A stretch of DNA of 64,000 nt, from contig CM041465.1 of NCBI GenBank assembly GCA_023213395.1, positions 74,717,741 to 74,781,740 of the forward strand, written 5' to 3'. Each line of letters opens with the position of its first letter. Position 1 is the stretch's first letter. The translations under genes were made by a program, and so were the position numbers. Positions 1-12,034 of this stretch are shown in pieces. This stretch comes from Cycas panzhihuaensis. Its lineage: Eukaryota; Cycadophyta. A model generated the notes under the pieces. It did no database searches, had not been told where the DNA came from, and saw only the letters and a list, made by a program, of their open reading frames with translations.

Positions 1-196
1 TAACTTTGCAAACATCAAGTTGTCTGGGATGACCGTGTTTCCTATCATGTTGGCAGTAATGATACTTATCTTTCATAATCTCTCTGGGATGTGTGGATTA
101 CTTTCATTACTACACAACTTCTAAAATCTCACCGAAAAAAAATTCTTTTATATTGTTAACTTGCAACCAGCTCAATCAGAATGATATAAAAAAAAT

Positions 197-475
197 TCCC
201 ACTGCATTTGGGCTCATCAACACATCCCTTCAGACACCCATCCAGATTGTCAAGAACCTTTGAGTATGTGGGAATTGCCACTCTGCCATCAAGTTCATCT
301 CTAAAATTGTTTCATGAAAAATCATTCTGAGGGATGACAACCATTTCCATCATTTAAAGGATAGACAGTGTTCTTGTAGGGATTATTGGGAATGCTAAAT
401 GAAATAAGAAGCAAGCATAAGCTTGAAAATAACAAGCTGATGCAAATCATTAGTCTTGCATTGGTATCCAGGTCC
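197..475 (+). pseudogene. Decayed inverted copy of the 3' end of the neighbouring PPR-DYW gene
   Basis: Read on the plus strand from 204, the frame gives the last part of a DYW domain: AFGLIN, then VCGNCHSAIKFISKI, then an R-D-x-x-x-F-H-x-x-K-D block and QCSCRDYW ending at 389. It matches the C-terminus of the minus-strand gene at 1257-3470. Two in-frame TGA codons interrupt it, and both sit where the intact copy has an arginine CGN codon, so they look like CpG deamination. Past the DYW end, similarity continues into the 3' flank (an AAATGAAA(T/G)AAGAA-type stretch and CAAATCAT(T/C)AGTCTTGCAT), so genomic DNA was duplicated and not only coding sequence. Positions 1-196 show nothing else recognisable. 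Confidence 0.85.
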
Positions 476-1256
476 CATTACAAGCACAGTGTCTTCAATC
501 TATCCAAGTTTTCATTCTCATAATAGAAATGTTGCATATACATCACAGTGTCCTCATTCCTTTGTGTACGCATAAGTAATCATCTGTTGTAGAACCCCAA
601 ACAATGCTTAAATAATCCATCATCCATGTTCAGTAAAGCTCTAATAATATATTCAAGAAGTGAAATGAAGTCATCAGATGTGCACGGTACAACAAGATAC
701 AAGTAGAAGCCTGTTGCCTAAAATTTAGGACCTCTTGCCTGAAATGCAGGAATTGCCAATTGTTTTGATTCATATATGGGATCATCCCACTAGATGCTCT
801 ATAAAGATGCTATATCCTATCAATCCATCTGTGATTCATGACTTCAATCTTTGAAAGACTTGTTTGAGAAGTTCCTTTAGCTTTCAAAGCTAAAATTTAG
901 GGAATCTAATTCATTGAAATAAACAACAATACGGCCCAGACTGACCTGTTGTATTAATCTGGTTTTTCTTTTTTCTTTTTCAATGATGTTTTGAAAAGCA
1001 ATGAATGTGCATACTGGATTCTGAATCCAAGTCTACGTAAATTAATCTTCTGTTCTAACCACAAGACCCCAGCCCCATCAACCTACAGTTCATGACTGAA
1101 CATATGGTATTATTTCATGCAACAGTTTCTCCAGTCTAGAGCCAAGAACCAAAAAACAATCTCCAAATGCTACATCTTACCAGATGTATGCAAGACTGAT
1201 GATTTGTATCAACTTCTTGTCTGCAAACTTATGCTTATTTCTTCTTTCATTTGGCA
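476..1256. other. Spacer and 3' flank of the PPR gene, no gene seen
   Basis: AT-rich sequence without a credible reading frame. The part nearest the gene (about 1180-1256) is the 3' flank shared in inverted orientation with about 399-475. I see no tRNA, no mobile-element ends and no clear polyadenylation signal beyond generic A-rich stretches. Confidence 0.5.
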
Positions 1257-3470
1257 TTACCAATAATCCCCACAAGAACACTGTCCATCCTTGAACTGAT
1301 GGAAACGGTTGGGATCCCTTAGAATGATTTCCCGTGAAGCAATTTTGGAGATAAATTTAATGGCAGAGTGGCAGTCCCCACATACTCGAAGGTTCTTGAC
1401 AATTCGGATGAGAGCCTGAGGGGATATGTTGATAAGTCCAAATGCAATGGCCAGCTTCTCACTGTGATGGCAAAGTATATGTTCCTTCTGCTCGTCCTCC
1501 ACATCATGCAGGACAAAGTTCATGTCAGGCACATACCCTGCCTCTTTTATCTGCCCAGACAAGCTCTCCAACTTTGCATATATTTCTTGCATCTGTGGGT
1601 GTGATTTGTCTCCTGAAAGGAAAGCATACACCTTATTATTGACCTCAATCCAACTACATCCTGGCGTCTTCTTTAAATTCCTATCTTTCATCAATTTTCG
1701 TGCCTTATGCACCTCATCCCACCTGCCAGCTGTTGCAAAGATGTTTGACAACAGCGGCAAATAATTCGCAGCATTTTTACAATCCAACTCAAAAAGACAT
1801 TCTGCAACACGTTCTCCTAGCTCCATGTTTTTATGGATTCTACAGGCACCAAGCAAAGACCCCCACACTGCAGCATTAGGTTTTATTGGCATCCTGTTGA
1901 TTAAGTCATGGGCTTCATGCAGGTGCCCAGCACGACCAAGAAGATCAACCATGCAGCAATAGTGCTCCACTGCAGGTGTGATTTGAAACTCTCGACACAT
2001 CCGGTCGAAATATTTCCAGCCGTCGTCCACTAGGCCTGCATGGCAGCATGCAGACAGAACACCAACAAAGGTGGCATGGTTTGGCTTTGTACCAGAGTGT
2101 TGCATTAGTTCAAAGAGATGAAGCGCATCCTTGCCACATCCGTGCATGCCATATCCCAGAATCATTGCATTCCACGATACCACATCTTGTTCGGGCATTT
2201 TGTCAAACACTTTCCGTGCATCCTCTATGCTACCAGATTTGGCGTACATGTCCACAAGGGCATTCCCTACAAAGACGTCGAATTGAAATCCACTTCTGAT
2301 TATGTCTTCATGCACTTCCTTGCCATGTTCCAGAGCTGCCAAGTTGGCACACGCCGGGAGAACCGCGACGAAAGTCACCAAATTTGGCTTGACACCCATG
2401 AGTTGCATTAGTTTCAAGAGTTTCAGGGCGTCATTAGAATGCCCATTCTGTGCATATCCTGCAATCATTGAATTCCAGGAGACCACATCTCGTGCTCGCA
2501 TTTTCTGAAAGAGCTTCAGGGCCTCATCAACATTCCCGTTTTGGGCGTAACCTGCAATCACTGCATTCCACGAAACCACATTTCGTTCGGGCATTAATTG
2601 AAAGAGAGTCAAGGCGTCATCAGCCTGCCCGTTCTTCGCATATCCTGCAATCATCGTATTCCACGAGATCACATTTCGTTCAGGCATTTTTTCAAAAAGT
2701 TGCAAGGCGCCACCAACGTGTCCACTCTGTGCATACCCTGCGATCATTGCAGTCCACGAAACCACGTTTCGTTGAGGCATTTTGTCAAACACATCGCGCG
2801 CATACTCTACATTGCCGCATTTGACATACATGTCTACAAGAGCACTCCCTACAAAGACATCAGACTGAAATCCACTTTTAATTACGTCTTCGTGGACAGC
2901 TTTGCCACGCTCCAGAGCTGTCAAATTGGCACATGCCGAGAGAACACTAGCAAAAGTGAACTGATCCGGTTGGATACCTGTTTGTTGCATTTGATCAAAT
3001 AATGTCAAGGCCTCCTCGCTATAGCCATGCCTGGCGTAAGCTGCAATCATGGCAGTCCATGACACCACATCTCTTTCAGGCATTTTATCCAAAACACGGC
3101 GAGCATCCACCAGACTCTCGCACTTGGCATACATGATCACAAGTTTAGTGTCTAAGTCGACGTCTGACTTAAATCCCATCTCAATCATGTGGGCATGGAC
3201 CAGTTTACCCTCCGCCAGGGCTTTCACGTTGACGCACTCCTGCAAGAGAGAACCATAAAGGCCTCGCTGGTCCGTAACATGCAAATTGTACAGTGCCTCC
3301 TTCAATCGGACATGCATACACACTCTTCTTAAATACCCGCCAGAACATTTAGTGCCACTAGCTCGTACTGCTCGCCCTGGAAGAGCACTGGTATTGGTGT
3401 TAACCTGTAGGTGAAGCAGCGGCTCAAGGAGCAAGACCACCATCCTTGTCCTTGGATTACATAATGCCAT
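1257..3470 (-). CDS. PLS-class pentatricopeptide repeat protein with E and DYW domains
   Basis: Intact, intron-free frame of 737 codons from the ATG at 3470 to TAA at 1257. A GTG lies five codons upstream at 3485, but ATG is the expected plant start. The Arg-rich, acid-poor N-terminus (about residues 1-55) fits an organelle transit peptide. Residues about 60-525 are PPR motifs of alternating L, S and P type. Four S-type units follow one another at about 202-326, with repeated MPERNVVSWNAMIAGYAQNG-like text. E motifs cover about 530-600 and a PG-box-like GCSWIEV lies near 604. The DYW deaminase domain has HSE at 669-671 (zinc ligand and catalytic Glu), CGDC at 697-700, and ends CSCGDYW. Family knowledge: such proteins bind organelle RNA and carry out or guide C-to-U editing. 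Target site and organelle cannot be read from the sequence. It is the only clearly intact host gene here. Confidence 0.95.
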   Translation of the reverse strand: MALCNPRTRMVVLLLEPLLHLQVNTNTSALPGRAVRASGTKCSGGYLRRVCMHVRLKEALYNLHVTDQRGLYGSLLQECVNVKALAEGKLVHAHMIEMGFKSDVDLDTKLVIMYAKCESLVDARRVLDKMPERDVVSWTAMIAAYARHGYSEEALTLFDQMQQTGIQPDQFTFASVLSACANLTALERGKAVHEDVIKSGFQSDVFVGSALVDMYVKCGNVEYARDVFDKMPQRNVVSWTAMIAGYAQSGHVGGALQLFEKMPERNVISWNTMIAGYAKNGQADDALTLFQLMPERNVVSWNAVIAGYAQNGNVDEALKLFQKMRARDVVSWNSMIAGYAQNGHSNDALKLLKLMQLMGVKPNLVTFVAVLPACANLAALEHGKEVHEDIIRSGFQFDVFVGNALVDMYAKSGSIEDARKVFDKMPEQDVVSWNAMILGYGMHGCGKDALHLFELMQHSGTKPNHATFVGVLSACCHAGLVDDGWKYFDRMCREFQITPAVEHYCCMVDLLGRAGHLHEAHDLINRMPIKPNAAVWGSLLGACRIHKNMELGERVAECLFELDCKNAANYLPLLSNIFATAGRWDEVHKARKLMKDRNLKKTPGCSWIEVNNKVYAFLSGDKSHPQMQEIYAKLESLSGQIKEAGYVPDMNFVLHDVEDEQKEHILCHHSEKLAIAFGLINISPQALIRIVKNLRVCGDCHSAIKFISKIASREIILRDPNRFHQFKDGQCSCGDYW

Positions 3471-3949
3471 TTTTGGTGTGTACACAGATACACATAGGAA
3501 TCAAGTTGAGTGGCTAGCCATTTCCCGACTTCTTGTCGGAACGTCATTAGTCATCCCCTGCTTATTTGACGTGGGAAGGTGGTTCGGTATTACAATTTCG
3601 CAATACAAACCCTCACGGATGGATGGTGGTTTCCTATCGAAGTTCAGTGCTGTAAATCGGATGGATCCAATAATTCCAAGGTCGTGGAAACCTTTGTAAC
3701 CCGTGGATCTATCACCTTCAAGGCTATGTATAATCTTCACTCACTCATAGAACAAAACTCCTCCCTTCTCTTAGCAAAAGAAAAATTAAAAAATTTTAGA
3801 ATCTTATTTTTGGTGGTTTTTTTTTTTTTTTTTTTTCATGTTCACTTGCAAGAATATAACTTTGAAGTAGGGAATTACAAGTTTGAAAAATGCATGGTCA
3901 TTATTAAATAAATTGTAGTTTTTTTGTTTATTCGTTCAATCAACAAAAG
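3471..3949. other. 5' flank of the PPR gene
   Basis: No gene is visible. This is the upstream region of the minus-strand PPR gene and should hold its promoter and 5' UTR, but I cannot point to a convincing TATA box. A pure run of 20 T lies inside it. Confidence 0.4.
3817..3836. repeat. T20 homopolymer tract
   Basis: Twenty consecutive T on the plus strand, i.e. a poly(A) on the strand that carries the PPR gene, about 350 bp upstream of its start codon. It could be a poly(dA:dT) promoter tract or the tail of a retroposed fragment. I see no recognisable body next to it. Confidence 0.8.
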
Positions 3950-4591
3950 AAATGGATAATTCTCTCCCTAATAATCATCTCTTCTAAGTTGATATTACTA
4001 AATATGATTTTGGATGGTATGCAAATATCATATACTTTTTGCAAGATCAATCTTATCCTACAAATGCATCTTATAAAGGTTGGAAAAGAATTAGGGCCAC
4101 AACTTGACACTATACTCTCCTGGGTGATAGATTTTACAAACTTTCATTTGATGGTGTCCTCTTCAAATGTCTTAATCCCCTTAAGACTCAATCTTCTCTA
4201 AATGAATGCAACAAAAATATTTGTGGTAGATAGTCTGGAGGCCAAGCTATAATGCATCTTGTGTATGGACTACTATTGGACTACTCTTTTTACTAATGCC
4301 TATGCTTACGTTTATAAATGTCAAAAATGCCAAGTTCATGTTGGTCTTATATATCAATCCTCTACCTCCATGAGGGGCATTGTTTCTCCTTAGCCCTTTT
4401 CATAATGGGGTTTGGATTTGATTGGCCAAATTTACATGCCATCCTTGGTTGTCCATAAATTCATCATCAGAGCCATAGAATACTTTACCAAGTAGAGTGA
4501 AGTGGCTCTACTAACTTCCACCATTGGAAAGGTCATTATGACTTTTATTTTCCCTCATATTTCATTTTAGAGTTAGCGATAATATTGTTAC
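3950..4591 (+). pseudogene. Ty3/gypsy element A: RNase H/integrase part, piece 1 of 3
   Basis: Decayed plus-strand pol sequence. Readable blocks, in shifting frames, are FYKLSFDGVLFKCL, then GYYWTTLFTNAYAYVYKC with a KCQKC zinc-finger pair near 4318-4332, then SP-PFS-WGLDLIGQIYMPS (first catalytic Asp in GLDLIG), then YFTK-SEVALL and FRVSDNIVT. This is the integrase of the gypsy lineage with the YFTKW(V/A)EA motif. Several TAG/TGA stops and at least one frameshift break it. It stops abruptly at 4591, where element B begins, and resumes in frame at 8256-8260 after the duplicated GTTAC. The upstream RT/RNase H part and 5' LTR of element A are not in the window. Confidence 0.85.
4587..4591. repeat. 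Target-site duplication GTTAC of element B, left copy
   Basis: GTTAC directly abuts the lower LTR and is repeated at 8256-8260. Removing element B plus one copy restores the integrase frame of element A (…VSDNIVTNNG…), which confirms the boundary. Confidence 0.9.
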
Positions 4592-4836
4592 TGTGACGAA
4601 CCTTTTTCTGTAACTTGAGGAGACAACTTATTTTAAAGAAAATACATAAGTGCACTGGAGATAAATAATAGTCAAAGACCAATTGATTGATTGCAAAAAT
4701 ATATGATGTTGAACAATACAATGAAGCCATATTTATAGGTACATAATAGGCTCTTTTTAACCTTGAAAGTTGCAATTGTTCGAGAAGTATCCCTTCACGA
4801 ATATTTGCTTAATTAACCTTAAGAAGGTTCGTAACA
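4592..4836 (-). repeat. 3' LTR of element B
   Basis: 245 bp, homologous to 8010-8255. On the plus strand it begins TGTGACGAACC and ends GGTTCGTAACA, an almost perfect 11-bp inverted terminus. Inside it, in element orientation, are ACATATAAATATGG (TATA-like promoter) and two short TCAATCAATTGG-like direct repeats. Confidence 0.92.
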
Positions 4837-4899
4837 ACTCATCCCCCTTAAGATGTTTCACCCATGAAATAAATTCGAATGATTGGTTGATCACTTCAT

Positions 4900-5982
4900 T
4901 CACAGTGGTTCATAACAAAAACTTCTTCTTAAAATGTTTTGCCTTCGAAACTTGATAACGGTTAGCTGGATATCCCCTTTTGCTGATAAAAGAATATCAT
5001 AATCATTTGGCATATGTCGTTGAGTCGCGTTTGCTGAAACTTCAAACAATAATGAATGCGTATATAACAGTAAGCTTGAATAGGTTGATGGGGTTGTGGG
5101 ACAATTAGAATTCTTTGGTAGATGCTGATTACAAAAATATTGAATTCCTATATATTTTTGCCTGTAAGACAAAGATGGTTGCCATGGTATCTTCCATTCG
5201 ATTTTGACTTTAAGTTAGAGATGTCAATGAGGTTCTTTACATTTATCTCCACTTTCTAAATCTAAAAGCTTTTCATTTCTTCTCAGTTTTCCATAAGTCC
5301 TTACTTCTACTTGAAGAGGTCCATGTAAACCAATAGAATAGTTGTATGAGTTTTGATTGTATGTTGTTAACAGAGGTGGATCAGCCTTTGCTTCCAATAG
5401 TTCAACTTCCCATCCACTTTTCAAATAATTTTCTTTAGGAAGTATTGCCTAAGCCTTCAAACAGTCTTCAAGTCAATGATGGTTTACTAACTTTATTCCC
5501 ATTTGTTTAGCAACTCTATACTTATCGACTTCATGTTTGTAACAAATGAGATGTGTTACTTCACTTGCAATTAATGGTTTTAAAAAACATGCTCCCATTA
5601 TTTCAACCATTCTCATAATGTCACAACGATCTTGCCCTTGATATCTGGTTAAGTAAATGTATAAGGATGCACTACCCAAAATGCCCATCATATTTCTTAC
5701 AGGTTTGTATAATATCTTATTAGTATCCGCATGTATTCCCCTAGTCAAACTATCTGTAACCCAAAAGTGTGTGACCAATGCTTTCTCATCTTTCCTAGCC
5801 ATACTACAAATAGGGTTATAATATGATAACTGGTAAACAATGACATAAGTATATCTTACATTATATTGTCTCGCATTGAATGCCCCATTGTACACAAGCT
5901 ATGTTGCATATTTGTTTTGTGTTGTAGAGTTGAATCCTACTAACATAAATCTTATTCCCTGAAATAATGCTCTCATTTCCAT
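4900..5982 (-). pseudogene. Captured fragment of a host BRCT-domain gene inside element B
   Basis: One reading frame of about 360 codons runs from ATG at 5982 to 4900 with no frameshift and only about half a dozen stops. The first block (GIRFMLVGFN, then YTYVIVYQLSYYNPICSMAR, then ALVTHFWVTDSL) is a BRCT domain. The second (YQGQDRCDIMRMVEIMGA, then VTHLICYKHEVDKY, IKLVNHH, a stop, LEDCLKA, a stop, ILPKENY) is the next BRCT domain of the plant tandem-BRCT family that includes the Arabidopsis BRCT-domain DNA-repair-type protein (At4g02110 group). The stops after KLVNHH and LKA replace conserved Trp codons (TGG to TGA/TAG). The downstream part (to 4900) stays in frame, but I cannot assign it. 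No intron is visible, so capture of a spliced transcript is likely. It is oriented like the element. Non-functional as read. Confidence 0.85.
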
Positions 5983-7411
5983 GCATTGTTTTTTAATATC
6001 TTATTAGCATTATGTAAGATAAAAGAGTTGGTGTATGTAGCAATGTTGTCAAAATAAGCAACAAATCTTATAGTTACAAGAGATGCGAGGATGATAGTAT
6101 GAGAACAACTTGGAATTAATTGTCTTTTGGTATTGTGCTATAGTCTTCTGTGGAATAATAAATAGAACCCAGTTTTGAATTAAAGAATATTCTAATATGT
6201 ATTATACTTTGGACCTTATGATAATTTAGCTTTCGTTGTGTTCATGGTTATGAGTATAAGCACACGTCTAAAGAAGATATGAACATTGGATGAATCAACA
6301 AACCATCTCTCCTCAGACTAATCAAATATAAGATTGTAAATTTTTTTTCTGTTAACACAAAATACAAACTGACTACTTAGAGTTGTCTCTCGAGATACAA
6401 TTCAGAGACTCTAAGCGCATCAACAAGCATCGCTACCAAGGATGTTATGCATAAAGATGCATAATATTTGACTTTAGATCAATGTGCCAATGTATAGATA
6501 AGCACCCCTAAATATATTAGAAAATGCAAATATATTATAATTTGCAAATAAAATAGGCCATAACCTGGATTATTTTCAAAAACTTTAATATGTACAATAA
6601 TAGGGGTGACTTTTGTATATATAAAAAAAAACATATGAAGAAATCACTATAATATTTCCAATTGATTAATTTGATTTGTTGTGAAATGCGCCGCACGGAT
6701 TAACTAATATAGACGTTGCATAAATCAATAATACCGCTTTATGTGAATACACATATATTTTATCAACTATTTACAACTACATCAACGACTATTTACAATT
6801 AGTACATATATGAATATATAGGAGGAATAATGCAGAGAATGGAACGAAATGGAACAAGGCAATGGATGCAAGATAACTAAGGAAATGATAATGGAGGAAA
6901 TCACACGTAAATTTTGGATGACGACGATGATGGATATTGCAACTACACAACCCATGCAATAAAATTAATAATGGTGTTTATGTAAAATTAGTAATGCTAA
7001 CCCGTATATACATGCGACATAGAAATATATGCTTCCAATTACGTGATAGGGATTGAATAAATCGTCTATTTTATTATCTCTATAAGGTATGGTAAATTCA
7101 TAAAATACAACGTATTTAAGGATTGTGTTTACTTAAATAATATAGTTGCTCTTTTGAGTTAAAGGTAATAATTGATAGATGTGAGAGATGTTTCACAGGT
7201 TAAATCAAATGTTAGTCCTGCCTTATTGTTGTGATTATCGTGAGGTATTTTATCCTAAGTTGCAACCTTAACATATGCTATGTATTACAACTATTAAGCT
7301 AGCATTTAATCCTAACTCACAGCTTAAACCATTGTTGTTTGATGATTATGGGGGGCTAGTTGCATTCTTTATATCTTCTTTTGGAATGGTCTTTTTGCTA
7401 GAAAGTTGAGG
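5983..7411. other. Non-coding interior of element B
   Basis: AT-rich. No gag, protease, RT or integrase motif in any frame that I could follow, and stops are dense on both strands. Confidence 0.5.
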
Positions 7412-7594
7412 CTAGACAGAGGCATAGATGCCAAAGACCAAATGAAATTGGATAGTGAGGTTATGAATGATGTCTTCCTTTGTCGCTAAATCTGTTGTGC
7501 AATGAAGGGCATTTGTACATGTTGCAGATAGAGGTAGGATGGTGGCAGACAAAATTAAAATGAATGTTATTAAATGATTGTTGATCATCATAAT
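7412..7594 (-). other. Short unidentified frame with signal-peptide-like start, in element B
   Basis: Beginning at an internal Met of a 95-codon open frame, MMINNHLITFILILSATILP is followed by LSATCTNALHC. That is a short polar start, a hydrophobic stretch and a small-residue Ala-Thr-Cys site, as in a secretory signal. About 60 residues follow to the stop at 7412. I do not recognise the product. It could be a second captured exon or simply an AT-rich open frame. Confidence 0.3.
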
Positions 7595-7995
7595 TTTGAC
7601 CACTAATGAATGCGCTATTTTCTCATTATCAATATATTTTTGTTGTAGTTTTTGAAAGCAGAATTCAGAGTGATATACTTGATACAAATTTGCCTTCAAC
7701 GCTAAATGATAAATCTAATTTTATGTTTTTAAATTCATATGCATACGATAATAAATGCTTTGATATGGATACTTTTTTTTTAATTTTATAAAGTGTAGTG
7801 GAGGTCGCCTCTAAAGGGCAACAACATGTAACTCTCTGCAATTAGTGCTAGCAACAAGCTAAGACTCACAATAAGGATTTCTTACATGCTCTAATGAAAA
7901 CTTCTATCAAGCAATAGAGGTATAACAGAATGAAAAACTAATTTCTTAAGTATTTTAATAACTAAAATTATTCAACCATGGGTCCTAAAAACTTG

Positions 7996-8007
7996 CTCTT
8001 ATACCAC
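7996..8007 (-). promoter_or_regulatory. Primer binding site of element B
   Basis: Immediately inside the 5' LTR the minus strand reads TGGTATAAGAGC, against TGGTATCAGAGC, the usual plant tRNA-iMet primer complement. It fixes the element's orientation as minus. Confidence 0.75.
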
Positions 8008-8009
8008 TT

Positions 8010-8255
8010 TGTTACGAACCTTTTTCCGTAACTTGAGGAGACAATCAATTTTAAAGGAAATACACAACTAGACTGAAGATAAATAAGAGTTAAAGACCAA
8101 TTGATTGATTGTAAAAATATGTGATGTCTAATAATACAATAAATCCATATTTATATGTACATAATAGGCCCCTTTTAACCTTGAAAGTTGCAACTATTCA
8201 AGAAGTATCCCTTCATGAATATTTACTTAATTAACCTTAAGAAGGGTTCGTAACA
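8010..8255 (-). repeat. 5' LTR of element B
   Basis: 246 bp. On the plus strand it begins TGTTACGAACC and ends GGTTCGTAACA, an exact 11-bp inverted terminus. It is homologous to 4592-4836 and, more distantly, to the LTRs of element C in inverse orientation. Confidence 0.92.
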
Positions 8256-8338
8256 GTTACCAATAATGGAATCGTATTCTGTAATAAAGATGTCAATGGG
8301 CTATGCTTAAAATCCTCAATTACTAATCAATCCTCATC
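8256..8338 (+). pseudogene. Ty3/gypsy element A: integrase piece 2 of 3
   Basis: This 83-bp island between elements B and C reads VTNNGIVFCNKDVNGLCLKSS and then ITNQSS in one frame. It continues piece 1 across GTTAC and piece 3 across TCATC. The second catalytic Asp of the family (TDNG) is Asn here (TNNG). It begins with the right copy of GTTAC (8256-8260) and ends with the left copy of TCATC (8334-8338). Confidence 0.9.
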
Positions 8339-8581
8339 TATTACGAACCTCCTTAAGACTAATTAATTAAATTATTAAGTGAATGGTTGCCTTGAATAGT
8401 TATAACCTTTTATGAAGGGACCTATTCTATACATATAAATATACCCTCAAATGTAATATTAAACATCACTTATTTTATCAATCAATTTATTGGTTTTTTG
8501 ATTGGTAAAACTCTTAAAAGCTTTCTTGTGGGTTCATAATAATTTAGTGAATTCTCCAAGTTACACAGTAGGTTCGTAACA
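8339..8581 (+). repeat. 5' LTR of element C
   Basis: 243 bp, starts TATTACGAACC (the expected TG has become TA) and ends GGTTCGTAACA. TATA-like ACATATAAATATA lies mid-LTR. It is homologous to 22667-22908 and to the element B LTRs in inverse orientation. Confidence 0.92.
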
Positions 8582-8835
8582 ATTGGCATCAAAGTACATA
8601 AAGTTCTTGCTTGAAAAGAATATGTATTCATTGGTAAAATTTATTATCTCGTATTAAAAAGATAATATCTATATATTCATTTTTCATTGCTGTAAGAAGA
8701 TAGCCTACACACATTATTCCTTAGCACATATATATTATATATGAGTGGCATCTAGCTTCATCAAGTGGCGTATATTAAATGTAGCACATATAACTCTATG
8801 GATTCAAGTCAACACATATATTAATTGAGACAAAT

Positions 8836-8836
8836 A

Positions 8837-8919
<83 letters not shown>

Positions 8920-8941
8920 ATATCTATATATATATATATAT
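8836..8941. repeat. (TA)n microsatellite with TC interruptions
   Basis: About 105 bp of alternating T and A broken by three TATATC steps, in the 5' non-coding part of element C. Confidence 0.95.
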
Positions 8942-9115
8942 ACAATCACCAAGCTTCACTCTAGTTACGAAGAAAATAATACTTAACATCTACATGTTTA
9001 GAATCAATATGTATAACCTCCACATATAAGCGCGACTAATAATACATGTCCACGTCTAAGTGACCTCCAAAAGAATATGCAGACATAAATTACCCAAGAA
9101 TATTACACACATGGT

Positions 9116-11334
<2,219 letters not shown>

Positions 11335-12034
11335 GGTGAACCATCTTAGGGTTTTAGTGTTGTGGCAAAGAGTGGGAGCAAGAGGCGCTTACCAACTGGG
11401 TAAGAGGGGATCTCCAAACATAAGGTCCTGTTAGGAGGCAACCCTGTATCTATATGGTGATGGATTCAGAGCTCCATCAACCTCTGCTAAGGCGGCAACT
11501 ACAATATCAAAGAGTTTAAAAGAGGAGTCAATAAGGTATAAAGGATGGCACCCAGGGATTCATAGGCATGTGAAAGGACGTTGGAGGGCATGCTGCTCCA
11601 TTTTCTCAAACGTGACGTCCCCTAGGAGATGCAGTCTTGAAGATGGGAGATCAGATCAAGAATTAGAGGGAGATAGAGAATAGGACAAGCTGGTCCTTGA
11701 GAAGGAGGGATTGGGTTTGCATCTGCCTCGAGAAGAGATAAGTACACATGTGTTTTCCTTCAAGTAATTATTTTTGGTTTGGATGGAAGTTTAGTCTTTT
11801 ATTTAAACTATGGAGTAACCTGCATGTAAACGGGATATGGATCCCTTACTAAATTAAGTCAAAAACCTGAATCAGACCCATAGCCCCCTCAGGGGTAAAT
11901 CATACCTAGAGGAACTTAGAAATAAAGAGGTGGAGTCTATTGATATACACCCTATCATAGATGAAAACCATATTAGAATCCTTATTCCTAAAAGGTTATC
12001 TGATCAGATGGAAAAATACTAGGAGAATAGTTTA

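Larger units (their letters stand above)
4592..8255 (-). mobile_element. Element B: non-autonomous LTR retrotransposon carrying a host gene fragment
   Basis: Two homologous direct repeats (4592-4836 and 8010-8255) enclose 3.2 kb and are flanked by the same 5-bp duplication, GTTAC, at 4587-4591 and 8256-8260. A primer site just inside the upper LTR reads TGGTATAAGAGC on the minus strand (tRNA-iMet type, one change). A purine tract (AAGGGGGATGAG) precedes the lower LTR. The element is therefore complete and lies on the minus strand. It has no gag, RT or integrase that I can read. The recognisable cargo is a BRCT-domain gene segment (4900-5982). It was inserted into the integrase of element A. 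It shares its LTR family with element C, which itself shows no RT or integrase either, so an unseen autonomous relative must have supplied the enzymes. Confidence 0.9.

Noticed and set aside
1319-3258. Open frames on the plus strand and other minus frames across the PPR gene
   Set aside because: Shadows of the intact 737-codon gene; repeats of the PPR motif make repeated antisense text.
3471-3485. Extension of the PPR protein to a GTG start at 3485
   Set aside because: Plant nuclear genes start at ATG; the first in-frame ATG is at 3470.
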